From: Arenibacter palladensis
GTDB taxonomy: Bacteria > Bacteroidota > Bacteroidia > Flavobacteriales > Flavobacteriaceae
Direction: 5' to 3'
Length of the DNA stretch: 64,000 bases
NCBI RefSeq assembly: GCF_900129275.1
Contig: NZ_FQUX01000004.1
Span: 372,001 to 436,000, forward strand
Position 1 is the first letter of the stretch, and each line of letters starts with the position of its first letter. A program made the translations under genes and the position numbers. This document shows, one piece after another, positions 36,657 to 46,130 of the stretch. A model generated the notes under the pieces. It saw nothing but the letters and a program-made list of their open reading frames with translations. It ran no database searches and was not told the DNA's origin.

Positions 36657-38900
36657 ATGAAAATGTTAAAGGCAAATATCAAAACCCTAAGTTTCTTATT
36701 AATATTATGGATTTCTTCCTCTTGTAATAGGGATGGAATTGAACTTGTTCATGAGGGCCAGTCCAATTATGAAATTGTAATTATGGGTCGTGCTACCGAA
36801 AGTCAGCATGAATCTGCCGAGATATTGCAACGATATCTATATGAAATAAGTGGGGCCAAACTGGGAATAGTTGAAGAGGCCTCGCAGACAGGTGAAAAGC
36901 AAAAAGTTTATTTGGGTATAGATTACGAAAGGCATTTGGAGGCAGATGGGATATCCATTAGGACCTTGGATAAAAACCTTTTATTATCCGGCGGGTCCGA
37001 TAAGGCTACCAAATATGCTGTATATGAATTTCTGGAACGCTATTTAAATTGTAGGTGGTATGCCCCCAAAGTTGAAAAAATACCTGTTTCCAAAACTATT
37101 GATCTTCCTGCTTTGGATTATGTATATACCCCAGATATTACTACTAGAACGGTACATTCAAGATTGTTTTATGATAACCCTGACTATGCGGAACAGCAGA
37201 AGGTAACCCATGAATCCTTCCCTACCTATGTCCCCAGTGCCAGGGTACATACGTTCCACAAGTTTTTGCCCGAAGAAAAATTCTACAAATCCAATCCGGA
37301 ATATTATGCCTTAAGGGGAGACCAAAGGCTGCCTACCCAATTGTGCTTGACCAATCCTGATGTTTTGGCCATTGTTAAGGATTCGGTAGCTTCTTTGTTC
37401 AAACAATATCCCCAGTCGCAGGTTATATCTGTAAGTCAGGATGATAATCAGCAGCATTGCCAGTGCGACAATTGTAGTAAAATAGATAAGGAAGAGGGTA
37501 GTGCGTCTGGCTCTATGATACGATTTGTAAATGAAGTGGCGGCTGATTTTCCAGATAAAACGATTTCTACCTTGGCCTATCAATATACAAGAAAGCCTTG
37601 TAAGACCAAGCCATTGGAAAATGTTTTGATTACACTTACTTCTATAGAATGCGACAGAAGTGCACCTATTACCGAAAAATGTGCGGATTTTGCAAACGAT
37701 TTAATTGGATGGGGTAAATTGACCCAGAACATTAGGATTTGGGATTATACAACCCAGTTTACCAATTTTTTTGCTCCCTTTCCCAATATCCATACACTAC
37801 AGCCCAATATTCTATTGTTTAGGGAAAACAATGCCAAGTGGGTATTTGAACAGCACAGTAACAATCCTAGTGAACTTTTTGAGCTTAGGTCCTATATTAC
37901 TGCAAAACTGCTTTGGAATCCGGATCAAAACCTGGATGCCCTGTTAACGGATTTTACCAGTGGTTATTACGAAGAGGCAGGCATTTATATAAAAGAGTAC
38001 ATAGATGAAATTCATGCCAAGTTAAAGGAGGACAAAGATTTTTTTCTATTTCTCTACGGTGATCCGTCAGAGGCATTTTCATCCTATTTAAGTCCGGACT
38101 TACTTTCTAAATATTCCCAATTATTTGATGATGCGGAAAAGGCAGTGGCCAAAAAGCCAGAAATCTTGTCACGTGTAAAAGTGGCGCGCTTGGGGGTAGA
38201 TATAGCAGAACTGGAGGCCAGTAGGAAGAATATTAACGACAGATATAGACTTTTGATTCCCAATGAGGAAGGTAAAAAAATAATAAATCCACTGGTAACC
38301 ACATTACTGGACAATTTTAAGGCAATCAGTGCCAAGAACAATATTACCTTAATGAATGAAATGGGTTTTACCGTAACGGAGTATTTGGCAAATTACATGT
38401 CCGCACTGGAAGTAATAAGAATGCCCAACGTTGCCATGGGTAAAAAAGTGGTCACCATTACGAAACCAAAAAAATACGCTAAGGAGGATCCCTTGGCGCT
38501 TACGGATGGGGCCTTGGGAGGAAGTAGCTTTTATGCCAACTGGTTGGGGTATGAGGGCAATGATATGGAGGTAGTGGTAGATTTAGGTGAACCTATGAAT
38601 ATTAGTACTATTTCCCTGGCTTTTTTGCAGGTTACCAATCACATCGTCTTTTTTCCTGAGAAAGTTACCTATTCCGGTTCCTTGGATAACCAGCATTTTG
38701 AAAATTTTGGGACCATTAATAATCCCTTTCCATTGACCAAGGAAAGCAAGGTTAACGATATTCAATTTTTTAAATTGGATTTTGATAAAAGGAATGCACA
38801 ATATATTAAAGTTCAGGCCAAAAATACAAATACACCTTATTGGCATCATGCAGCAGGCTTGCCTTCCTGGCTTTTTGCGGATGAAATAATAATTAATTAA
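36657..38900 (+). CDS. DUF4838 lipoprotein with discoidin-like C-terminus
   Basis: A 747-residue envelope lipoprotein (lipobox in SSSC, Cys23). An N-terminal GH20b/alpha-glucuronidase-like domain (about 35-150, with SGGSDKATKYAVYEFLE) precedes a DUF4838 domain (about 190-450) that holds a Cys cluster, HCQCDNC. The C-terminal 170 residues are discoidin-like and end LPSWLFADEIIIN. DUF4838 occurs in many PULs but has no established reaction; its domain set suggests a glycoside hydrolase. It lies in one transcript with GH92 and GH29, so N-glycan fragments are the natural guess for a substrate. Confidence 0.82.
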   Translation: MKMLKANIKTLSFLLILWISSSCNRDGIELVHEGQSNYEIVIMGRATESQHESAEILQRYLYEISGAKLGIVEEASQTGEKQKVYLGIDYERHLEADGISIRTLDKNLLLSGGSDKATKYAVYEFLERYLNCRWYAPKVEKIPVSKTIDLPALDYVYTPDITTRTVHSRLFYDNPDYAEQQKVTHESFPTYVPSARVHTFHKFLPEEKFYKSNPEYYALRGDQRLPTQLCLTNPDVLAIVKDSVASLFKQYPQSQVISVSQDDNQQHCQCDNCSKIDKEEGSASGSMIRFVNEVAADFPDKTISTLAYQYTRKPCKTKPLENVLITLTSIECDRSAPITEKCADFANDLIGWGKLTQNIRIWDYTTQFTNFFAPFPNIHTLQPNILLFRENNAKWVFEQHSNNPSELFELRSYITAKLLWNPDQNLDALLTDFTSGYYEEAGIYIKEYIDEIHAKLKEDKDFFLFLYGDPSEAFSSYLSPDLLSKYSQLFDDAEKAVAKKPEILSRVKVARLGVDIAELEASRKNINDRYRLLIPNEEGKKIINPLVTTLLDNFKAISAKNNITLMNEMGFTVTEYLANYMSALEVIRMPNVAMGKKVVTITKPKKYAKEDPLALTDGALGGSSFYANWLGYEGNDMEVVVDLGEPMNISTISLAFLQVTNHIVFFPEKVTYSGSLDNQHFENFGTINNPFPLTKESKVNDIQFFKLDFDKRNAQYIKVQAKNTNTPYWHHAAGLPSWLFADEIIIN

Positions 38901-38911
38901 ATCCCTTATAA

Positions 38912-40402
38912 ATGAATATTATAAAAAACAGATTAAGATCTCTTTTGTTGGCAGTAACATTGGCCTTTGTTTGTCAGTTAATAACCGCACAGGCCATCTA
39001 TGAGGACGAGAGGTATGTTCCCGAGACCGATCCCTTGGTTCTGGAAAAATTGGAAGAATGGCAGGATATGAAATTTGGTCTTCTCATGCATTGGGGGACT
39101 TATAGTCAGTGGGGAATTGTGGAATCATGGTCACTATGTCCCGAAGAATATGGTTGGTGCGAGCGGACCAAGGGCTCCAATCCCAGTGATTACAATACGT
39201 ATAAAAAAGAATATGAAGGTTTGCAGAAGACCTTCAACCCTGTGAAATTTGACCCGGATAAATGGGCCAAGGCGGCAAAGAATGCCGGAATGAAGTACGT
39301 GGTATTCACCACCAAGCACCATGATGGCTTTTCTATGTTCGATTCCAAATACACGGATTACAAAATTACGGATCCAAAAACCCCTTTCTCAACCAACCCT
39401 AAAGCCAATATCACCAAGGAAATTTTCAATTCCTTTAGGGAACAGGGATTATGGGCCGGAGCCTATTTTTCAAAACCAGATTGGAATACCCCTACCTATT
39501 GGGATCCCTATTATCCTCCTAGGGACAGAAATGTTAATTACGAACCTGAGGCAAATCCCGAAAAGTGGCAGTCGTACATCGACTTTACCCACAATCAAAT
39601 ATTGGAACTACTAACAGATTACGGTAAGGTGGATATCTTGTGGTTGGATGGTGGCTGGGTGGCCAAAACGCCAAAATCCGAGATTACCAATTGGTATGAG
39701 CAGCAACTGGTAAACAATGACAACGGATATCTTAAGAACCGTATAGTTAATCAGGACATAAAGATGGACGAATTAGTGGTCAAGGCCCGGGAAAAACAGC
39801 CTGGATTAATTGTGGTGGACCGTGCCGTTCACGGTAAAAATCAAAATTATTTGACCCCGGAAAATAGGGTGCCGGAAAAGCCCCTTCCTTATCCTTGGGA
39901 GTCTTGTATTATAGCTGGCGGTGGTTGGTCCTATTCTTTTAATGCCCAATATATGTCCGGACGTGAGGCAATCCATACCTTGGTGGATATAGTGGCCAAG
40001 GGAGGAAACTTGTTGTTGAATGTAGCTCCGAGCCCAGAAGGGGAGTGGGATGAAGGGGCGTACAGATTGTTGAATGAAATTGGGGATTGGATGTCGGTAA
40101 ACAAAGAGGCCATATACGGCACACGATCTTTGGCCCCGTTTAAGTTTAACAACGTATGTGTTACCGCCAAACCTGATGGCGCAGTGTACCTCACCTATCT
40201 AGTAGAAAAAGGGCAAACATCCCTGCCTTCAGAAATAGTGTTTCCCGATTATATTCCTTCAAGAGGTGCCAAGGCTCAACTTTTGGGAGGTAAACAAAAG
40301 TTAAAATGGACCCAAAAAGACGAAGGTATGGCTATTCAGCTTCCTAAGGATTTGTGGGGTAAATTGCTAGAGACCGAGGCATTTGTTATTAGAATTAAAT
40401 AA
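38912..40402 (+). CDS. GH29 alpha-L-fucosidase
   Basis: A 496-residue secreted alpha-L-fucosidase with a signal peptide to about residue 27. Family motifs are MKFGLLMHWGTYS near 53, TTKHHDGFSMFDS near 133 and the nucleophile Asp246 in ILWLDGGW; GGNLLLNVAPSPEG follows the barrel. It is the last gene of the enzyme block, 11 bp after DUF4838, and a strong terminator lies 170 bp downstream. In this locus it would remove core or antennary fucose. Confidence 0.95.
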   Translation: MNIIKNRLRSLLLAVTLAFVCQLITAQAIYEDERYVPETDPLVLEKLEEWQDMKFGLLMHWGTYSQWGIVESWSLCPEEYGWCERTKGSNPSDYNTYKKEYEGLQKTFNPVKFDPDKWAKAAKNAGMKYVVFTTKHHDGFSMFDSKYTDYKITDPKTPFSTNPKANITKEIFNSFREQGLWAGAYFSKPDWNTPTYWDPYYPPRDRNVNYEPEANPEKWQSYIDFTHNQILELLTDYGKVDILWLDGGWVAKTPKSEITNWYEQQLVNNDNGYLKNRIVNQDIKMDELVVKAREKQPGLIVVDRAVHGKNQNYLTPENRVPEKPLPYPWESCIIAGGGWSYSFNAQYMSGREAIHTLVDIVAKGGNLLLNVAPSPEGEWDEGAYRLLNEIGDWMSVNKEAIYGTRSLAPFKFNNVCVTAKPDGAVYLTYLVEKGQTSLPSEIVFPDYIPSRGAKAQLLGGKQKLKWTQKDEGMAIQLPKDLWGKLLETEAFVIRIK

Positions 40403-40572
40403 GGAATTATACCATATGGGGAATTTCGAAATGAATTCACTAGATATAATTTTTTTGCTTTTAAAATGTAAAGGAATGCCTTTCATAAAAGACAAACGGC
40501 CTAAATAGAACAGCATTTTGTTCCTCTTGTAATTAACATATTTTATCATAAACTAATCATAATTTGCCCTGT

Positions 40573-40610
40573 CACCCTGATAGTATTCATAACTATCAGG
40601 GTGTTTTTTT
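40573..40610 (+). terminator. Rho-independent terminator of the PUL enzyme block
   Basis: Perfect 12-bp stem (40573-40584 with 40592-40603), 7-base loop, T7 tail. It separates the enzyme genes from susCD. Confidence 0.9.
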
Positions 40611-40645
40611 ACCTAAAAATCAAATTATCGTTCAGTTTCTCTACT

Positions 40646-40655
40646 AAAACGTTTT
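40646..40655. promoter_or_regulatory. Possible LacI-type operator upstream of susC
   Basis: Palindrome AAAACGTTTT with the central CG typical of LacI-family sites, about 140 bp before the susC start. No LacI gene is in the window, so this is suggestive only. Confidence 0.25.
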
Positions 40656-40796
40656 CGATAATACGTCATTAGGCTTTCGGCAATTGTCATTAGTCGAATT
40701 AATTTCTCCACCTAGACTGGAAAATCAAAATTTAGTAATTATTTAACATAAGGGTAACTCCCTTAACATCTAATTAACTAACTAAAAATTATTAGT

Positions 40797-43700
40797 ATGA
40801 TTAAAAAATTTCATTACTATTTATTGCTGGCCTCATTTCTCGTTGTACAGGGAATGACGGCGCAGAACAAAACGGTTACCGGTACAGTATCCGATGATTT
40901 GGGCACCCCGCTACCAGGTGTCAATGTTGTGGAGAAAGGTACATCCAATGGTACTTCCACAGATTTTGATGGTAATTACTCATTAAATGTAGGGAACAAT
41001 GCTACATTGGTTTTTTCTTCTTTGGGATTTACCAAAAAGGAAATAGCAGTGGGAGCACAGACTACGATTAAAGTTGTTCTTGAAGAGGATGCGGAACAAT
41101 TAGGGGAAGTTGTTGTGACAGGTTTGGGTATTACCAGGGAAAAGAAGGCCCTTGGTTATGCTACTGCAACTATTAGCGCAGAAGCTTTGACCGAAACAGC
41201 AACACCTAACTTTGCAACTGCATTGTATGGGAAAGCTCCTGGGGTTAGTATAAATACTACTCCTGGTGGATCTACCAGTGCCTCCAACATTACTATAAGG
41301 GGTTTCGCTTCCATTACAGGTAGGAGTCAGCCATTGATTATTATGGATGGTGTGCCTATTAGGGATGGTGAAGTTTCCAATAATAACTATTGGGGAGACC
41401 AACGCCTCAGAGGTAATGGTCTATTGGATATTAACCCTGAGGATATAGATAACATTTCCATTCTTAAAGGAGCATCTGCTGCTGCACTATATGGTTCTGA
41501 AGCGGTAAATGGTGTGGTTTTGATCACTACCAAAAGTGGTAAGAACAAGAAGAAAGGAATGTCAGTGGATATGAGTTCATCCTATAGCTTTGACAAAGTG
41601 GCTTATCTTCCAAGATACCAAACGGTGAGGGGACCAGGTGCTCCTTTGAACGTTTCTGATGGTGGACAGGATGCCGACGGTTTTATATATCATGATACGG
41701 ATGGTGATGGTATAGCGGAAACTAGAGGTGTATTGGGGTATAGTATCAACTTTGGACCAAAATTTGACGGTCAGCCAACTATTGGTTGGGATGGGGTTGT
41801 AAGACCTTATGAGGCTCAGGATGACCGCTATGGTGGTTTGTTCAACACTGCGCACAATACAAGTGTTAACATGTCCATTACGAATGTTACCGATAACTCC
41901 AATTTAAGATTTTCATATACCCGTCAGGATAACCAAGGTATCAGTATTGGTGCTGAGGAAGAAAAGAATGTATTCAATTTAAATGCCACCTTTAAATGGG
42001 CAGATAATATGTCTACGGACGTAATTGTAAACTATGTGAATCAGTCCGTATACAACAGACCTTATTCTGTGGATCGATTGATGAATAACTTTACTGGGAT
42101 GATGTCCCCTTGGGATAGTGCCGATTGGTATTTGGCCAATTACAAAACTAGCAAAGGCTATCGTTATGTTACTGGAACAAACCAAAGTTTAACTCCTGAA
42201 GAAAACATTATTTATCCTGGATTTAAGGGAGATATCGCAAACTTCGTATGGAGCGTAAAGGAGAATCGTTTGGAAGAGCAAAGCAATAGGATCATAGGAA
42301 CTATTACCAATAATTGGGATATAGCTACCGGTCTTAATTTAAGAGGTAGGATTTCTACGGATTTCACCAACAGAAATTCAGAAGGTAGTAGTACTACAAC
42401 AATACCTTTGGCTTTTGGTAATTCTGGAGGATTTAGTATGAACAACGATAGTTATAATTCATTGTACGGAGAATTATTGTTAAGATATGAAACTCCAATT
42501 ACAACCGACTTAACCCTGGCGATGATGGCGGGTTACAACGCTACCAAACAATCTGAATCTCACCTAGGCAGATCAACCAATGGAGGATTGAGTGTTGAAA
42601 ACTGGTTTGACATATCTGCTTCTGTAAACACTCCTAATTCCAGTAGCAGCCGTAACTCTATCGTAAAAGATGCATTTTTAGCTACTGCCAACCTTGATTA
42701 TAAGGGATACTTTTTTGTAGAAGGTACCGTACGTAGGGATAAGACCTCTACTATGAACCCAAACAACAATAGTTTTGTTTATCCTTCAGTAAACTCCAGT
42801 TTTGTGCTTTCAGAGGCATTTGACTTGCCTCTCTTTATGAATTATTTTAAAGTTCGTGGATCTTGGGGTATCGTGGGTAATTACCCTGATATCTATGGAG
42901 CAAACATCGCCTATAACCAGAATACTTTAGGTTCTCAAGGCGGTAACCCAGTGCTTTATACTACTATTCCTTCCAGTTTTGGTAATGACGGAATTAGACC
43001 GGAAGAGAAGCATGAGTATGAATTTGGTATGGAACTTAAATTTTTCCAGGGTAGGTTAGGTCTTGATGCCTCATATTACAATGCACAAATTGTAGATCAG
43101 ATCTTGCCATTGACACTTCCAAATAGTTCTGGAGCAAGTTCTGTGCTTACCAATATAGGTACGCTTAGAAACCAAGGATATGAATTTGCGGTGACCGGTA
43201 CACCCATAGATACAGGCTCTTTTAGGTGGGATGCAATCGTAAACTTTGCCAAGAACAACAACAAGGTTGAGAAACTGGCCCCTGGACTTGATGAATTATT
43301 GCATGCAGATTATGATGGAAATGCTGCTCAATTGAAGTCGTTGGTAGGTCAACCAATGGGTGATCTTTATGCCCACCCAGTAGCCACAGATGCACAGGGA
43401 AGAAAAATTGTGGATCCCAATGGATTGTACAAAGTGGATGCCGATAATATGGAAAAATTCGGTAACGCCATGCCAAAATGGACTGGTGGTGTTATGAACT
43501 CCTTTAGCTATAAGAACATTACCTTGGATGCGCTTGTGGATTTCCGTATAGGTGGGCATGTAATGCCAACTGCACTTAACTGGATGACCAGCCGTGGTCT
43601 TACCGAAGAGAGTTTAAACTATATGGATACAGAACATGGTGGACTTAGCTATTATGAGGATGCCAGTGGTACCAGAATTCAGACAACTCCTGGAGCTACT

Positions 43701-44123
43701 GCAGGTCCTGGAGGAGAAGTAGTTTATCATGATGGTATTTTATTGGACGGGGTTACCAATGATGGTCAGCCTAACGACCAAATAGCTTCTGCTGCGGATT
43801 ACTACTGGACTGTTTACAACTGGGGTGGACCTCAATATAGTCCAAATACCCGTTATGAACTATACATTAAAGAGAATACCTACTTTAAGATGAGAGAGTT
43901 GTCCATTGGCTATAAAATGCCAAGAAAAGTAATTGATAGGATAGGTCTTAGTAAATTGCAGTTCTCTGTATTCGGTAGAAACTTGTTCTATATATATAGA
44001 ACAATCAAAGATATGGATGGGGAACAGACTACAGCAGGTTCTAGATGGTTCCAAAATGTTAATAATGTTGGTACCAACCCTTCAACTCGTTCTTTCGGTC
44101 TAATGGTAAGAGCTAGTTTATAA
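40797..44123 (+). CDS. SusC/RagA-type TonB-dependent receptor (PUL 1)
   Basis: A 1108-residue outer-membrane receptor. A signal peptide runs to about residue 22, a carboxypeptidase-like regulatory domain (VTGTVSDDLGTPLPGVNVVEKG) to about 105, then a plug with the SusC signature (TIRGFASITGRSQPLIIMDGVP, NISILKGASAAALYGSEAVNGV) and a 22-strand barrel. It has no STN domain, so it is not itself a FecA-type signal transducer. With the SusD 34 bp downstream it imports oligosaccharides released by the glycosidases upstream. Confidence 0.95.
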   Translation: MIKKFHYYLLLASFLVVQGMTAQNKTVTGTVSDDLGTPLPGVNVVEKGTSNGTSTDFDGNYSLNVGNNATLVFSSLGFTKKEIAVGAQTTIKVVLEEDAEQLGEVVVTGLGITREKKALGYATATISAEALTETATPNFATALYGKAPGVSINTTPGGSTSASNITIRGFASITGRSQPLIIMDGVPIRDGEVSNNNYWGDQRLRGNGLLDINPEDIDNISILKGASAAALYGSEAVNGVVLITTKSGKNKKKGMSVDMSSSYSFDKVAYLPRYQTVRGPGAPLNVSDGGQDADGFIYHDTDGDGIAETRGVLGYSINFGPKFDGQPTIGWDGVVRPYEAQDDRYGGLFNTAHNTSVNMSITNVTDNSNLRFSYTRQDNQGISIGAEEEKNVFNLNATFKWADNMSTDVIVNYVNQSVYNRPYSVDRLMNNFTGMMSPWDSADWYLANYKTSKGYRYVTGTNQSLTPEENIIYPGFKGDIANFVWSVKENRLEEQSNRIIGTITNNWDIATGLNLRGRISTDFTNRNSEGSSTTTIPLAFGNSGGFSMNNDSYNSLYGELLLRYETPITTDLTLAMMAGYNATKQSESHLGRSTNGGLSVENWFDISASVNTPNSSSSRNSIVKDAFLATANLDYKGYFFVEGTVRRDKTSTMNPNNNSFVYPSVNSSFVLSEAFDLPLFMNYFKVRGSWGIVGNYPDIYGANIAYNQNTLGSQGGNPVLYTTIPSSFGNDGIRPEEKHEYEFGMELKFFQGRLGLDASYYNAQIVDQILPLTLPNSSGASSVLTNIGTLRNQGYEFAVTGTPIDTGSFRWDAIVNFAKNNNKVEKLAPGLDELLHADYDGNAAQLKSLVGQPMGDLYAHPVATDAQGRKIVDPNGLYKVDADNMEKFGNAMPKWTGGVMNSFSYKNITLDALVDFRIGGHVMPTALNWMTSRGLTEESLNYMDTEHGGLSYYEDASGTRIQTTPGATAGPGGEVVYHDGILLDGVTNDGQPNDQIASAADYYWTVYNWGGPQYSPNTRYELYIKENTYFKMRELSIGYKMPRKVIDRIGLSKLQFSVFGRNLFYIYRTIKDMDGEQTTAGSRWFQNVNNVGTNPSTRSFGLMVRASL

Positions 44124-44157
44124 TAATATAAATAAGAATTATATAAAAAGATATTTC

Positions 44158-45741
44158 ATGAAAAAATTATCGATAATACTCGGTATTGTTATGGCCACGG
44201 CCATCAGCGGTTGTACTGAGGCAGATTTTAGCGAGAATTACGCAAACCCTTCAAAGGTATCGACAGCAACAGTAGAGAAGCAATTTGCTGGAATGTTGGT
44301 TGCCAATAGGGAGTATGTACTTCCTGCCTACTGGAACTATTTCGTAGTGCTTAGAACTACTTTAACACGTTACACCCAGGCAGTAGGTTGGGTAAATACT
44401 TCCAACCAATATGTTCCCGGTGAAGCCGGAATTGGAGGTCGTTGGGGTAATTACTATGATTTCTTGGCCCAATACAGGGAATTGGAGAAGATTTACAATA
44501 ACCTTTCTCCAGAGGATCAAGCAGATTTAAGGGTCTATATGCTTACGGCTACAATTTACCTTTATGATCATACCCAAAGGGTAGTTGACCTACATGGTGA
44601 TATTCCATTTTCGGAAGCGGGACGCTTAAGCCAAAATGGAGGGGATTATTTAAATTCATTACCTACATATGATACTGCAGAAAGTATCTATACTACTATG
44701 TTGGATGGTTTAAAAGCCTTTTCTGATGAATTGAACAGTATCAATGTTAGTGCAGGAATCATGGTAGGGTTTAAGACCCAGGATTTTGTTAACGGAGGTG
44801 ATTTAAGTGTTTGGAAAAAGTACTGTAATTCCTTAAGGTTGAGAATGTTGACCAGAGTTTCCGGTGTTTCTGAATTTCAATCCAGAGCGCAATCAGAAAT
44901 TGCTACCATCTTGGCCAATCCAGGACAGTATCCTTTAGTTGAGGCAAATTCCGAAAATATTCAGATCGATGTTGTTAGTTTGGATACTCCAATAAACTCC
45001 AAAGGTTTCAGAAGTGGATTGGAAGACTGGGATGGTAACTTGGCAGGTAAGGCCATGATAGATCATATGTTGGACAATACCGATCCTAGAATTAGAGCTA
45101 TGTACGAGCCAGGTGAAAACGCTGGTGGTGCGTATTTAGGTTTGGACCCATTGCTTGACGAAAATGACCAAACATCTTTAGTAGCTACTGGTACCTTGTC
45201 AAGATACAACCGTTCTACTTTAAGTAGAAACGAGTATTTCCCTGGACTTTTGTTTACAGCTGCCGAAGTAAGTCTACTTAAAGCTGAATATTATTTGAAT
45301 GCCAGCAATGATGCCATGGCTCAAGCTAGTTATGAGGATGCTATTGAAAAATCAACGGAATTCTACTATGATCTTCGTGATTTGAGTGCCGATGGTACTG
45401 CAATAGATCTTGTACCTACCAATGACACTGAAATTCAGGCTTATATTGACAGTGCAGATGTAAATTGGGACAATGCCACTACGGATGATGAGAAATTGTC
45501 CTTGATCGCAACCCAAAAATGGATACACTTTAGTGTGCTTCAATTGCCAGATAGCTGGGCGGAACAAAGAAGGTTGAATTTACCTGAATTTTCATTCCAG
45601 GTAGATAATGCCAACGAACAAACATTACCACCTAGCCGTTGGATCTATCCCAATAGTGAGCGTGTTTACAACACTGATAATTATAATACTGTTAGCGGTG
45701 AGGATAATTTGACCACCAAAATATTCTGGGACGTTAATTAA
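44158..45741 (+). CDS. SusD/RagB-family outer-membrane lipoprotein (SusD-like_2 type)
   Basis: A 527-residue lipoprotein (Cys19 in AISGC) with the TPR-rich SusD fold and the SusD-like_2 pattern (RYTQAVGWVN, then LYDHTQRVVDLHGDIPFSEA). It forms the glycan-binding lid over the SusC 34 bp upstream. The C-terminus ends PPSRWIYPNSERVYN..., typical of the group. A strong hairpin follows within 32 bp. Confidence 0.93.
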   Translation: MKKLSIILGIVMATAISGCTEADFSENYANPSKVSTATVEKQFAGMLVANREYVLPAYWNYFVVLRTTLTRYTQAVGWVNTSNQYVPGEAGIGGRWGNYYDFLAQYRELEKIYNNLSPEDQADLRVYMLTATIYLYDHTQRVVDLHGDIPFSEAGRLSQNGGDYLNSLPTYDTAESIYTTMLDGLKAFSDELNSINVSAGIMVGFKTQDFVNGGDLSVWKKYCNSLRLRMLTRVSGVSEFQSRAQSEIATILANPGQYPLVEANSENIQIDVVSLDTPINSKGFRSGLEDWDGNLAGKAMIDHMLDNTDPRIRAMYEPGENAGGAYLGLDPLLDENDQTSLVATGTLSRYNRSTLSRNEYFPGLLFTAAEVSLLKAEYYLNASNDAMAQASYEDAIEKSTEFYYDLRDLSADGTAIDLVPTNDTEIQAYIDSADVNWDNATTDDEKLSLIATQKWIHFSVLQLPDSWAEQRRLNLPEFSFQVDNANEQTLPPSRWIYPNSERVYNTDNYNTVSGEDNLTTKIFWDVN

Positions 45742-46130
45742 GGAATTGAGTTAGTTTTAATTTTGTTACCTCAAAAGCCCGATACGGTTACTGTATCGGG
45801 CTTTTACTTTTAAGTATTTATTAAAACTAAGTTTGGCTGTAAGTGGATGCCAAATCTGGTCCTCAAGATCTGAAACCTCCAATTTTTTCTCCATAATAAT
45901 ATGCATTAACCCGGCCTGGTATAGGTCTGCTACTGCTGCGTTTTTGGAAATAAAAAACCATTTAAGGATTTATTTTAATAATTTTCTGAGGTTTTGCCTT
46001 CGGTAAAAGTTGAAATAATCGTACTGAAGTATATCCAAAGTCAACAGGGGACTTGTCTACAAGTAACATTAATTTCCATTCCCATTATTTATTATTATAA
46101 ATTAGGGGTTCTTTGGATGCCATTGGTTGC
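45742..46130. other. Convergent intergenic region after susD
   Basis: 389 bp with a terminator at 45773-45805 close to the susD stop. The remaining about 325 bp before the convergent dehydrogenase-fusion gene holds no gene or clear structure that I can see. Confidence 0.5.
45773..45805 (+). terminator. Terminator of the susCD operon
   Basis: 13-bp perfect stem (45773-45785 with 45793-45805), 7-base loop, T-rich right arm. Confidence 0.9.

Larger units (their letters stand above)
40403..40796. other. Intergenic region before the first SusC gene
   Basis: 394 bp holding a terminator at 40573-40610, a LacI-like palindrome at 40646-40655 and, presumably, the susC promoter, although no convincing TAnnTTTG element was found close to the start. 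Confidence 0.5.
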
